DNA from: JAFGNW01 sp964618515
Lineage (GTDB): Bacteria > Zixibacteria > MSB-5A5 > GN15 > FEB-12
Reading direction: 5' to 3'
Assembly: GCA_964618515.1 (NCBI GenBank)
Contig: CAZUAS010000066.1
Location: 1-16,676 of the forward strand
Length of the DNA: 16,676 nt
In this document: in pieces, positions 6,023-14,263 of the stretch
Position numbering within the stretch: position 1 is the first letter of the stretch
How the letters are laid out: each line of letters begins with the position of its first letter
The notes under the pieces: generated by a model
Seen by the model: the letters and a program-made list of their open reading frames with translations, nothing else
Told to the model about the DNA's origin: nothing
Databases searched by the model: none
Translations under genes and position numbers: made by a program

Positions 6023-7381
6023 TCAGCAGTTATAAAACACGCCCGCCAATTCCACATGGGTGGTATGAGGAAACATATCCACCGGAACTACTTTCGGTAG
6101 ATGATAACCCGCTTTAACCAGTTCGGCGGCATCCCGGGCAAAAGTCGCCGGATTACATGAAATATACAATATTTTTTCCGGCCTTATGCCTGTAAGTCTT
6201 TGAATAGCTTTGGGATGAAGTCCAGCCCGGGGCGGGTCGACAATTATAATATTAAAACCTTTTTCGTCACTTTCGGTCTTCAACAAAAAGTCTTTTACAT
6301 CCTCCTGGTAGAAAGTAATATTATTTATATTATTCAGGGCGGCGTTTTCCTTGGCGGCAAGAACAGCTTCTCCGACCAGTTCCACCCCCATAACTTCAGC
6401 CACCTTCCCGGAAGCCAGCAGGCCTATTGTACCGGTTCCGCAATAAAGGTCCAGCAGACGGTCACCGGGGTCGGGCTTAAGAAGCTCAAAAACCGTCCTG
6501 TACAAAATCTCGGCCTGCTTGGGATTGGTCTGGAAAAAGGAGTTGGCCCTGATACGAAAAACCATCCCGCCAATTCTTTCCTCGATATAACCCGGGCCAT
6601 ATAATACTTTTTCAATTTCCCCCGAAGCCACATTGGCTTTTCCGCCGTTTTGATTATGGACAATGGTCGTAACTTCGGGAAACGCTCCCGTCAACGCCGC
6701 CACCATTTTAGCGGCTTCGGGAAACTCCCCGTAATTGGTAACTATATTGACCATCGTCTGCAATGTATTCTTGCCTTCCCGAATCATCAGAAAACGCATG
6801 TAACCGCCATGTTTCTTGACGTGGTACACCGTAATTCTGTTCTCGGCGACATAACGACGGAACCAGGCCACCAGATTATTGGAGGTCGGTGATTGCAAAA
6901 AACACTGCTCGACATTAAAAATCTCGTCAAACTTTCCCCGGTGATGCAAGCCCAGTTTGAAATCGCCTGAATCATCGATATGAAAGGAAAACTCCATCTT
7001 GTTACGATAGAAGAAGACTTCGTTCGAAGGAACAATCGGCAGTACTTCGACCTTATCCAGACCGCCAAGGCGCTCAATACTGTCAACTACGTGCTTCCTT
7101 TTAAAGACCAGCTGACCGGGATACTCCAGATCCTGCCAGGTACAACCCCCACAGATGTCAAAGTGATGGCATCGGGGTGGTATGCGAACTTTGGAACGGG
7201 TAATAATCTTCCGGACGGTGGCTTCGCAGTAACGAGATTTATTTTTAGTTATTTCGGCCAGGACACGTTCTCCGGGTAAACCGCCTTTTAGAAAAACCAC
7301 TTTACCCTCATAATGCGCCACCGCCTTACCTTCGTTGGCCAGGTCGATTACCTCCAGCTCTATCAGCTTACCGATTGTCAT
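6023..7381 (-). CDS. TrmA/RlmD-family RNA (uracil-5-)-methyltransferase
   Basis: A 452-residue enzyme that transfers a methyl group from S-adenosylmethionine to C5 of a uridine in RNA, most often 23S rRNA in this family. Residues about 1-60 form a TRAM RNA-binding domain (ELEVIDLANEGKAVAHYEGK). Cysteines 71, 77, 80 (CHHFDICGGC) and 160 match the 4Fe-4S cluster ligands of RlmD-type enzymes. The Rossmann methyltransferase part has DLYCGTGTIGL (311-321), DPPRAGLHP (382-390), the catalytic cysteine in YISCNP (Cys409) and the general-base region HTTHVELAG (Glu444). RANSFFQTN near 279-287 is also typical. The start is uncertain: the ATG at 7381 matches where the TRAM domain begins and overlaps the CDF gene's end by 14 bases, but an ATG at 7396 and a GTG at 7438 are also in frame and none has a strong ribosome binding site. 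The exact target uridine cannot be assigned. Confidence 0.93.
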   Translation of the reverse strand: MTIGKLIELEVIDLANEGKAVAHYEGKVVFLKGGLPGERVLAEITKNKSRYCEATVRKIITRSKVRIPPRCHHFDICGGCTWQDLEYPGQLVFKRKHVVDSIERLGGLDKVEVLPIVPSNEVFFYRNKMEFSFHIDDSGDFKLGLHHRGKFDEIFNVEQCFLQSPTSNNLVAWFRRYVAENRITVYHVKKHGGYMRFLMIREGKNTLQTMVNIVTNYGEFPEAAKMVAALTGAFPEVTTIVHNQNGGKANVASGEIEKVLYGPGYIEERIGGMVFRIRANSFFQTNPKQAEILYRTVFELLKPDPGDRLLDLYCGTGTIGLLASGKVAEVMGVELVGEAVLAAKENAALNNINNITFYQEDVKDFLLKTESDEKGFNIIIVDPPRAGLHPKAIQRLTGIRPEKILYISCNPATFARDAAELVKAGYHLPKVVPVDMFPHTTHVELAGVFYNC

Positions 7382-8306
7382 CTTCGGGACTTTCATTTTC
7401 AAACTGGGAGCAGAGCAAATCCGGGCGAAGACATTCACCGGTTCCGACCTGGATAGTACTGTGACGGATTCCGAACCTTCTGCTTAAAAGGGAATTTACA
7501 GCACTGACTATAGCCTGCCCGGAAGCGTAATCGTCTTCATTGACACAAACATGACAGGAGAGGGCGATTTCATTCGAAGACAGCGACCAGATATGTAAAT
7601 CATGAACTTCCCTGATTTTCTCTACCCCGAGGATAGCACGGTGTACCTGGTCGAAATCGAGCCGTTCCGGGACGGCCTCGAGAAAAATCAGTACCGCTTC
7701 TTTAATTACACCGTAAGACGACCAGAGTATCATAACAGCAATCAGGCAAGAAAGGATGACATCTATAATCACCCGGCCGGTATACAATATCACGATGCCG
7801 CCGATAATGACCGCCACTGAAGAAAGGGTGTCGTAAGCCAGGTGTAAAAAAGCGGTTTTCAAATTCAGTGACTTGCCGCGCTCGGAATGTAACAGCCAGA
7901 TGGAAAAGAAATTACCCAACAGGCCGATTACGGCAACAGTAAGGAAAAGACCGGGATGTGTTATCGGCTGGGGAGCCATCAGACGTTGATAAGCTTCTAT
8001 GAAAATAAAGACCGCAATAACCACCAGGGCGATTGCCGAGATAAAAGCCGTCATCACCTCCACCCGCATGTAACCATAGGTTGATTTTTTGGTTGCCGGA
8101 AGTTGCGAGGCTTTTAAGCCCAGCCAGGCCAGAATAAGAGAAGCAACATCGGACAGATTATGCACGGCATCAGCCAGCAAAGCCAGGTAGCCGGATATCA
8201 ATCCGCCGATGACTTCAGCCAGAGTAATTCCCAGATTAAGGATAATGGCTCCTACCAGATTGCGGTGGGAGACAAAATCACGATTATGTAAGTGATAAGA
8301 AGACAT
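7368..8306 (-). CDS. Cation diffusion facilitator (CDF) zinc/divalent metal exporter
   Basis: A 312-residue inner-membrane antiporter that expels Zn2+ (possibly Co2+ or Cd2+) in exchange for protons. Six membrane segments lie between about residues 15 and 205. The transport-site ligands are in place: HNLSD in TM2 (His49, Asp53) and HLAYD in TM5 (His155, Asp159). The His-Asp pairing is that of zinc-selective CzcD/ZitB-type members. A short His-containing N-terminus (SYHLHNRDFVSHR) and the C-terminal cytoplasmic dimerisation domain (about 212-290, with VHDLHIWSL) complete the normal architecture. Its stop lies inside the 5' end of the methyltransferase gene. A TATAAT-like box 14 bases upstream of the ATG on the minus strand suggests it can have its own promoter. 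It may act with the His-rich outer-membrane genes at 146-1646, but they are not adjacent. Confidence 0.93.
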   Translation of the reverse strand: MSSYHLHNRDFVSHRNLVGAIILNLGITLAEVIGGLISGYLALLADAVHNLSDVASLILAWLGLKASQLPATKKSTYGYMRVEVMTAFISAIALVVIAVFIFIEAYQRLMAPQPITHPGLFLTVAVIGLLGNFFSIWLLHSERGKSLNLKTAFLHLAYDTLSSVAVIIGGIVILYTGRVIIDVILSCLIAVMILWSSYGVIKEAVLIFLEAVPERLDFDQVHRAILGVEKIREVHDLHIWSLSSNEIALSCHVCVNEDDYASGQAIVSAVNSLLSRRFGIRHSTIQVGTGECLRPDLLCSQFENESPEDDNR

Positions 8307-8320
8307 GCCAAATTTTTACA

Positions 8321-8326
8321 ATTATA
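8321..8326 (-). promoter_or_regulatory. Candidate -10 element for the CDF exporter gene
   Basis: TATAAT on the minus strand ends 14 bases before the CDF start at 8306, inside an AT-rich imperfect hairpin. No convincing -35 is seen at normal spacing, so this is a weak call. The 86-base gap between YqaA-like and CDF genes is the largest within this part of the cluster, which makes an internal promoter plausible. Confidence 0.3.
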
Positions 8327-8392
8327 AAAAACATCCTTGTTTTATAATACCTTCACCTTCTCCATAAACGATATTATGATCGCCTGTAAATT

Positions 8393-9061
8393 TTAATTAT
8401 CACCCAACATGCCCAGTACTGTAAAACCCAGAAACAGCAGGACCACAAAAGCGACCGCCAGAAGGTTAAAATAGCGGTCAATAAAATTTTTAATGCGTTC
8501 CCCGTATTTTTCGAACAATAGCCCGATTAACCCTGCGACGACAAAAAAGCGAAGAGAGCGGCTGACAGCCGAGGCAATAATAAAAATAATAAAACTCATT
8601 TTGAAAAATCCGGCCGCAATGGTAAATACTTTATAAGGAATCGGAGTAAAACCGGCAATGCCGACCGCCCAGGCGCCCACATGCATTCCCATAAATTCCT
8701 TGTCGTTAAACCAGTAATGAGCGGTCCTGAGCATCTCGTCGGCATCTCCACCCGAAAGAGAAGCTACCAGGGCGAGGATTTTCTGTCCGATCAGGTCAAA
8801 AGCCGCATAACCTATCAGATAACCTAGCATGCCGCCGACAATCGACCCGGCCGAACAGTAGAGAGCGAATTTTACCCACTTCTTATGGGTTCCCATGCAC
8901 AGGGCTATGAGTAGGACATCGGGGGGAATGGGGAAAAAAGAAGCCTCCGCCATCGAAAGAAAAAAAAGAGCGGTGACGCCATGCCGTGACTCCCCCCAGC
9001 TTAAAACCCAGTCATATAAAGAACGACTCCATTTAAAGGGCAACCGGATGATTTTATTCAT
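8393..9061 (-). CDS. YqaA/DedA-type (VTT domain) inner-membrane protein
   Basis: A 222-residue polytopic membrane protein. Motifs of the SNARE-associated/VTT family are visible: EASFFPIPPDVLL (residues 39-51), the glycine pattern GSIVGGMLGYLIGY (72-85), and GFTPIPYKVFTIAAG in the second half followed by a membrane helix and a short basic stretch. Length and order fit the YqaA subgroup rather than longer DedA proteins. DedA/VTT proteins are linked to flipping of polyprenyl or phospholipid lipids and to envelope proton-motive-force homeostasis; the YqaA subgroup is poorly studied, so the exact role is unknown. It begins 15 bases after the CorC-like stop, so the two are surely co-transcribed. 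Its own ribosome binding site is weak. Confidence 0.87.
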   Translation of the reverse strand: MNKIIRLPFKWSRSLYDWVLSWGESRHGVTALFFLSMAEASFFPIPPDVLLIALCMGTHKKWVKFALYCSAGSIVGGMLGYLIGYAAFDLIGQKILALVASLSGGDADEMLRTAHYWFNDKEFMGMHVGAWAVGIAGFTPIPYKVFTIAAGFFKMSFIIFIIASAVSRSLRFFVVAGLIGLLFEKYGERIKNFIDRYFNLLAVAFVVLLFLGFTVLGMLGDN

Positions 9062-9076
9062 AAATAACCGTAATTC

Positions 9077-10396
9077 TCAATTTTCGGATCCGGTCGGACT
9101 GTTTTTTTCAACACGTACCCGAAGAATCCTGTTTTCATCTTTTTCAAGAATCGTCATCCTCACATCGGCAATCCTTATGGACTCAAGCTTGTCCGGCAGG
9201 CGACCCAGCGTATCCATCACCAGACCAGCCAGGGTGTCCGCATCATTTTCGGGAAGGTGACTGTGCAACAACTCATTTACTTCCCCCGGCCAAACCGAAC
9301 CATCGGCAAAAGCCACTTGCTCCGAATGTTTGACCAGCGGCACGGCTTCACCTTCATCGTACTCATCCTGAATTTCCCCGACCAGCTCTTCGAGAAGGTC
9401 TTCCATGGTAATAATCCCGGCGGTACCACCGAATTCATCAAGTACAATCGCCATGTGGTTTTTGCCTTTTTGAAACTCCCGAAGTAACTTCGACAACGGC
9501 ATTGAATCCGGGACAAAAAACGGCTGACGAATGATATCCGCCAGTACAATATTATCGAAATCGACATTTTTCGTAATCAGGTCCTTGGTATAAATAATGC
9601 CCACCACCCGGTCAATGGTGCCATCGTAAATCGGGTAACGGCTGTAACCTTCCTTTATTATCGTGTGAATAATTTCGTCAGGCCGGACGCTGATATCAAA
9701 AGCAACTACGTCCGTACGGGGGCGCATCGCCCGACGCACGGTGGAGTCGGCGAATTCGAAAACCGACCGGACAAATCTTTCTTCAGTTTCATCGAAAATG
9801 CCCTTTTCCTTTCCCTCCAGAATCATCTGGTTAATCTCTTCCTCGGTTATGGTTCCCTGGGTGGTATCGCGTTTCACTCCGAAAAGCCGTATGATCAAGT
9901 TAGCCAGATCGCTTAAAATTAAAGAAAAAACCGAGGTGATTTTGATAAAAAGCCTGATTGGCCTAGCCACTATGCGGGCATAACGCTCAGGAAAAGAAAG
10001 CGCCAGGTACTTGGGAACCAATTCTCCTACGACCACGGATAGAACTGTAATAAGAACAACAACTATAACTACAGCGATAGGGGTGGCGAATTCGGCAATA
10101 TTGGCAAGGGGAATTTTAACCACCAGTTGCTCGATTTTATTTACAATCGTTACCCCGCTGAATACCCCCAATAACGATCCTACCAGAGTAATACCTACCT
10201 GGATGGTAGCCAGAAAACGTTCCGGTTTTTTGCGGATTTTTTCAGCTGTTCTAGCCCCTATTTTACCTTCGAGTACTTTTTGGCGAAGTTTACTTGGCCG
10301 ACTGGCAATAATTGAAAACTCGGACAGCGCAAAAAAACCGTTAGCCAAAACCAATAAGAGGATAGCCAGCAGTTCAATATATATACTGCTATCCAT
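9077..10396 (-). CDS. CorC/HlyC (CNNM)-family CBS-domain membrane protein
   Basis: A 439-residue protein with the standard architecture: a DUF21/CNNM transmembrane domain (about 1-185, with the signature GELVPK at 125-130), a tandem CBS pair (about 220-345, including MRPRTDV, YSRYPIYDG and the acidic EFGGTAGIITMEDLLEELVG) and a C-terminal CorC_HlyC transporter-associated domain (about 358-430). The family includes Mg2+ and Co2+ efflux or Mg2+ homeostasis proteins in which the CBS pair senses Mg-ATP; the older 'hemolysin' label is misleading. It follows the HtpX gene by 51 bases and precedes the YqaA-like gene by 15, giving an envelope-maintenance operon. Whether Mg is its real substrate is inference from family membership. 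Confidence 0.93.
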   Translation of the reverse strand: MDSSIYIELLAILLLVLANGFFALSEFSIIASRPSKLRQKVLEGKIGARTAEKIRKKPERFLATIQVGITLVGSLLGVFSGVTIVNKIEQLVVKIPLANIAEFATPIAVVIVVVLITVLSVVVGELVPKYLALSFPERYARIVARPIRLFIKITSVFSLILSDLANLIIRLFGVKRDTTQGTITEEEINQMILEGKEKGIFDETEERFVRSVFEFADSTVRRAMRPRTDVVAFDISVRPDEIIHTIIKEGYSRYPIYDGTIDRVVGIIYTKDLITKNVDFDNIVLADIIRQPFFVPDSMPLSKLLREFQKGKNHMAIVLDEFGGTAGIITMEDLLEELVGEIQDEYDEGEAVPLVKHSEQVAFADGSVWPGEVNELLHSHLPENDADTLAGLVMDTLGRLPDKLESIRIADVRMTILEKDENRILRVRVEKNSPTGSEN

Positions 10397-10447
10397 TGAG
10401 GGGATTCACCCTGTCTAAAGGTAACGGAATATCCGGGCTTCCAGCCA

Positions 10448-11317
10448 TCAACCGGCAATCCCCCGATAAAGATGGTCCTGAGCCAGTTTTTTAAGCCGTT
10501 CTATTCTTTTTTCGACCGGGGGATGAGTCGAAAAAAGTGAGGTTATCCCTTTGCCCGACAGAGGATTGGCAATCATAAGGTTAGCTGTGGCCGGACGGTT
10601 GTTCAAGTTTAAACGAACAGGACTGCGATGCAGCTTATCCAGAGCCGAAGCCAGAGCCAGGTGTTTCCCGGTAATACGGCCTCCCTCGGCATCAGCCTTA
10701 TATTCCCGTTGCCGGGAAATGGCTGTCTGCAGAATTATAGCAATAAGCGGAGCCAAGATAGCCGTTACTAAAAGAGCAATCCCCCCGCCACCGCGGTCAT
10801 TGTCCCGGCTAAAGCCACCCATTATAGCTCCCCAGCGAGCCATCGAAGCCAGGATGCCGATAGCTCCAACGAAAGTCGCCGCTACGGTACCCAGGAGCAT
10901 ATCTTTATTCTGGATATGTGCAATTTCATGACCAATCACACCTTCCAGTTCTTCCTCATTCAATATCTCCATTATCCCCTCCGTAACCGCGACCGCAGCA
11001 TTCTCTTTATTACGACCGGTAGCAAAGGCATTGGGAGCCTTAAGGGGAACAATGTACACCCGGGGCATAGGAATCAGGGCATTGGTTGCCACCCGGTGCA
11101 CCACCCGGTAAAGTTTCGGATAATCTTTTTCGGTAACCGGTCGGGCTCGATACATACCCAATACAATCTTATCGGAAAACCAGTAAGTCGCAAAATTCAT
11201 TATTGAAGCTAAAATGAAAGCAATTATCATCCCGTTCTGACCGGCAAACATATAGCCCAGCCACATGAAAAGAAGCATCAAAAGCAACATTAATACAAAA
11301 ACTTTTATCGTATTCAT
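10448..11317 (-). CDS. htpX: HtpX-family membrane zinc metalloprotease
   Basis: A 289-residue M48B protease of the inner membrane that degrades misfolded or damaged membrane proteins. Two N-terminal membrane helices (about 4-23 and 28-47) precede the catalytic region. HEIAH at 130-134 gives two zinc ligands and the catalytic Glu131, and SRQREYKADAEGG carries the third ligand, Glu205. Two more hydrophobic segments lie at about 143-160 and 180-200. Family motifs such as PNAFATG (95-101) and the C-terminal LFSTHPPVEKRIERL are all present, so it looks intact and active. A clear Shine-Dalgarno sequence (GAGGT, 7 bases) supports the ATG. It heads the minus-strand run leading to CorC, YqaA and the downstream genes, after a 156-base gap with the symporter terminator. 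Confidence 0.95.
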   Translation of the reverse strand: MNTIKVFVLMLLLMLLFMWLGYMFAGQNGMIIAFILASIMNFATYWFSDKIVLGMYRARPVTEKDYPKLYRVVHRVATNALIPMPRVYIVPLKAPNAFATGRNKENAAVAVTEGIMEILNEEELEGVIGHEIAHIQNKDMLLGTVAATFVGAIGILASMARWGAIMGGFSRDNDRGGGGIALLVTAILAPLIAIILQTAISRQREYKADAEGGRITGKHLALASALDKLHRSPVRLNLNNRPATANLMIANPLSGKGITSLFSTHPPVEKRIERLKKLAQDHLYRGIAG

Positions 11318-11424
11318 AATCTTACCTCACCTGATAAATTTAAGCATAATACTCTTTTAAAATCAATATATTTTACTTTTTCTGTAACGTAAAAGTTTTC
11401 GGAAAAGTTCTCTACTATAACTAC

Positions 11425-11450
11425 AAAAGCCGGAAGTAGTTCCGGCTTTT
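11425..11450 (-). terminator. Terminator after the symporter gene
   Basis: An 11-bp perfect inverted repeat (11425-11435 with 11440-11450, AAAAGCCGGAA/TTCCGGCTTTT) has a 4-base loop and lies 24 bases beyond the symporter stop. On the minus strand it ends in four T followed by GTAG, so it is a short-tract terminator. It separates the symporter from the HtpX operon. Confidence 0.75.
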
Positions 11451-11473
11451 ACAGTCATATTCATTCATTACTT

Positions 11474-13639
11474 TCACCGGGTCTTTTTCTTTTTAGTGCG
11501 GCCGAAAGTTATATTTTCATTGGAAAAACTGTCTTCGGGCTGAGGTAAATCCTCCAAATCTTCCACCGGTATCAAAAGAGCGTCTTCGCTTTTGCTCTTT
11601 TCCGGTCTTCGATAGCGGGAACGTCCATACTGCAACTCTTCCTCCTTCGCAACCTCCTCAGCCATCTCGCTCTCGGCGGAGACATCACGAGTGCTTTCCT
11701 CTTCCCGGGAAACCTCTTTATCTGGGGCCTGTTCTTTTCTTAACGATTCCAGAAAATCAATCTTAGGCGTTATCCCCTCTTCATTCCCTTCACCATTTCC
11801 ATAAGACACCCCGGTATCAGCTTCCACTGTCTCTTTTACCGCTTCATTCCCTGAGACGGATTCAGGAAGAGGTTCTCTTTTTTTATTCTCAATAGAGTGC
11901 AGATGAGCGGAAACGCGGGCTAACTCTTTTTTGAAAACTTCGTTATCGAGGATATCCACTTTGACTTCTTTAGGTTCGCTCTTTTTTTCGCTTCTAGGCC
12001 GTTCGGGTTTTCGCTCCGGGTGGCTCTCGACCGTTTTCGAACGATTAACCGCCGAATATGGCCGTCTTGGTTCCGGTTTGTCTTCCCTGATTTCTTTTCT
12101 GGTCACCTCCGAAGTAGTTTCCATCTCAAAATCGGGTTTTCCCTGGCTGGTTATTTCAAAAGGTGAGGTTTTATCGGTTCTGGAAGGCTGACCCGATGGT
12201 TCTCTCCACGATGGCGTGCCTGACCGGTTGTCTCGATTGTCCCGGTATGACTGGCGTACGGGAGAACGGGAAGGATAAGACCGTTTTTCCGTTTTACTTA
12301 CGGTTTCTCGCCGGGTCTTTCTGGGTATATCCGGACGTTGGCGTTCATCCTCGCCCTCACGACGTCCTCTCAGCATCCCCCGCCCCCGAACTTCCCGCTG
12401 AGAACTTTTCTTCATATAGCCGACCGCCTTAAATTCCAGGGACTCGGCAATAACCGCCGCCCCAATGGCATCTCCCCAGACATTCAGGCCACTGCGTAAA
12501 CGGTCGACAATCCAGCCGGCCATCATGACGGTAACGGTACCGGCCAGTATCTCGGGAGGTAAACCAGCAGCTACAACCACCACCGACAGGGCTAATCCTG
12601 GTAATGGTACCCCGGCCAAACCTATCGAGACCACCATGGAAACCACGGCGGCCAGGATAATCTGAAGTATGGACAGGTTTACTCCTGGATGTATCTGACT
12701 TATAAATATGACTGTCATCACCAGCCACATGGCAGTCGCCCCGACATTAAAAAGCGTACCCAGCGGTAAAACCAGTGAAGCCGCCCGCTGGTCGATTTTA
12801 TTGCGATTGATGACTCCCTCATAAGTAACCGGCAAGGTTGAGGTCGATGAAGAAGTGCCTAAAGCCGTAAAGAGTGAAGGAAGCATACCGACCATGTAAC
12901 GACCCGGGGATTGATGTCCGAATATTTTCAGGAATAGGGGCAGAATAACCAGCCCCATAATGAGAAAAGCGGCGGTTACAACAGCCAGATATGTTCCCAG
13001 CTCCGAGGTCAGCTTGCCTAAATTCTCCTGTTCACGTACCACAGCGGTACCGACCAGCGAGAAAATACCCAGCGGAGCCAGATAAAGAATGACATTGAAG
13101 AGTTTCAAAAGACTGTCATGAACTTCTTTAAAAAAAGTCCGGATATTCTTGATATTCCTGCTCCCCTGAGCCGCCAGAATCCCTCCGAACACTATTACCA
13201 GCAAAACAAGGGTAAAATATTGAACGTTACTGATCACCCCCCGAAACATACCATTACCATTTATCAGGCGGGCATAATCATGAAAAGCATTACCGGAGCG
13301 TAAAATCACCGAGTCGAAATCAGTGTTTATTTTTCCTCCGAAATTAATCTGGGTGATAACTATTCCAACCACAACCGCCAACACTGAAGTAATAAAAAAA
13401 TACCAGATTATTTTCCCGCCGACTTTGCCCATTTTACGGTAATCACCCATAGCTGTAATACCTACCACCAGGGAAACAAGAATCAGGGGAAGAGCCAGAA
13501 AGGTCAGGGCGTTTACAAAAAGTTCACCGAATAGGCTTATCGCCATCATAAAATCGGCGGCATAGAAGCCGAGGACTCCGCCCAGAACAACGCCCAAAAG
13601 CATTCCGAGCAAAATCAAATTAGTTGTTTTACCACTCAT
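11474..13639 (-). CDS. Dicarboxylate/amino acid:cation symporter with a 310-residue charged C-terminal tail
   Basis: A 721-residue protein. Residues 1-400 are a full sodium:dicarboxylate symporter (SDF/DAACS) domain: re-entrant loop GTSSSTSTLP (261-270), TM7 motif NVGAT (298-302), second hairpin AGVPLPGLALSV (342-353), and TM8 DRLRSGLNVWGDAIG with Asp379, Arg382, Asn386 and Asp390. Those match GltPh D394, R397, N401 and D405, so an acidic substrate such as aspartate, glutamate or a C4-dicarboxylate is likely. The NMDGT motif of GltPh lacks its Asp here, as in some subfamilies (SstT has NMAGA). Family members are normally 400-450 residues. Here about 310 extra residues follow, low in hydrophobics: an Arg-rich first part (about 411-560), a short helix-prone piece (KEVKVDILDNEVFKKELARV), an acidic stretch, and a basic end (GRTKKKKTR). 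The frame is open without interruption, so this is a real fusion or extension in this assembly. The tail's role is unknown. Confidence 0.9.
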   Translation of the reverse strand: MSGKTTNLILLGMLLGVVLGGVLGFYAADFMMAISLFGELFVNALTFLALPLILVSLVVGITAMGDYRKMGKVGGKIIWYFFITSVLAVVVGIVITQINFGGKINTDFDSVILRSGNAFHDYARLINGNGMFRGVISNVQYFTLVLLVIVFGGILAAQGSRNIKNIRTFFKEVHDSLLKLFNVILYLAPLGIFSLVGTAVVREQENLGKLTSELGTYLAVVTAAFLIMGLVILPLFLKIFGHQSPGRYMVGMLPSLFTALGTSSSTSTLPVTYEGVINRNKIDQRAASLVLPLGTLFNVGATAMWLVMTVIFISQIHPGVNLSILQIILAAVVSMVVSIGLAGVPLPGLALSVVVVAAGLPPEILAGTVTVMMAGWIVDRLRSGLNVWGDAIGAAVIAESLEFKAVGYMKKSSQREVRGRGMLRGRREGEDERQRPDIPRKTRRETVSKTEKRSYPSRSPVRQSYRDNRDNRSGTPSWREPSGQPSRTDKTSPFEITSQGKPDFEMETTSEVTRKEIREDKPEPRRPYSAVNRSKTVESHPERKPERPRSEKKSEPKEVKVDILDNEVFKKELARVSAHLHSIENKKREPLPESVSGNEAVKETVEADTGVSYGNGEGNEEGITPKIDFLESLRKEQAPDKEVSREEESTRDVSAESEMAEEVAKEEELQYGRSRYRRPEKSKSEDALLIPVEDLEDLPQPEDSFSNENITFGRTKKKKTR

Positions 13640-13721
13640 AAAATAACATCATCCAGTCCGCCGTCTCAACTTCAACTCAACCTCTTTCAATGTGCGGACC
13701 AAGGTTAAAGATTACCATAAA

Positions 13722-13806
13722 TAAGGAACTCCGGGAATTAGGAAATAAGGTTGAGCATGTTTTGGGATTTATTTCCTGACCAGTCCCGTTGTCGTTATGT
13801 TCCTTA
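13722..13806. ncRNA. Nested 85-base hairpin, candidate structured RNA or miniature inverted-repeat element
   Basis: Three collinear stems nest: 13722-13729 with 13799-13806 (TAAGGAAC/GTTCCTTA, 8 bp), 13732-13736 with 13784-13788 (CGGGA/TCCCG, 5 bp), and 13740-13748 with 13769-13777 (AGGAAATAA/TTATTTCCT, 9 bp), around a 20-base loop. All 22 pairs are Watson-Crick. It lies 83 bases upstream of the symporter start on the minus strand, so it could be in that gene's leader; it could equally be a plus-strand RNA or a palindromic repeat element. Confidence 0.4.
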
Positions 13807-13879
13807 AGTTTCACATCATATTTCATTTACTTGCTTTAAAATACAATTCTAATTAATAGATAGATATGTTCTTTTTTGC

Positions 13880-13901
13880 AAGGCTTTTATTTAAAAGCCT
13901 T
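13880..13901 (+). terminator. Terminator-like palindrome in the divergent intergenic region
   Basis: A 9-bp perfect stem (AAGGCTTTT/AAAAGCCTT) with a 4-base loop. On the plus strand it is followed by TTATAAAAG, a weak T tract; on the minus strand there is no T tract. No protein gene ends here on either strand, so if it is a terminator it would end a small plus-strand RNA, possibly one containing the structure at 13722-13806. Confidence 0.35.
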
Positions 13902-14263
13902 TTATAAAAGTGTCAGTTCCGGGAGTACCCAACCCCGATTAAAGACCTCTTAATTGAACCTGTATTCAATTGAAATATAATAAGATGCGACCGGTAAACA
14001 GGATGAAAAACAAAAGCCTATTTTAATTTTAAAAAGTTGGTGATTACTAATAAACTTACCCAAAAAGCAATAAAATGTTCTTTTCATGAAATTAATCCCC
14101 TTTGAAAAATAACTGAAAAAGGGCTACCGCCTATCATAACAGATAAAAGGATAACATCTTACACCAGATAAAAATATCATAAACAATCCCTGTTTATCTA
14201 ATTAAAAAGCGGCAAGCATTTTGCGTTTAATAATCTTGACTTAAAGCCGGAAATTACTTACCG

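Larger units (their letters stand above)
13640..14263. other. Non-coding divergent intergenic region of about 620 bases
   Basis: This lies between the symporter start (minus) and the VanZ-like start (plus). I find no convincing protein frame on either strand. It is AT-rich and carries three inverted-repeat structures: a nested one at 13722-13806, a terminator-like palindrome at 13880-13901, and a 7-bp one at 13952-13971. It must hold promoters in both directions, but none is clear enough to place. Confidence 0.7.

Noticed and set aside
9077..10396. Hemolysin
   Set aside because: The 'hemolysin' label for this family is historical; the DUF21, CBS and CorC_HlyC domains point to cation homeostasis.
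13952..13971. AATTGAA/TTCAATT inverted repeat
   Set aside because: A 7-bp A/T-only style repeat in very AT-rich DNA is expected by chance, and it has no position relative to a gene that suggests a job.
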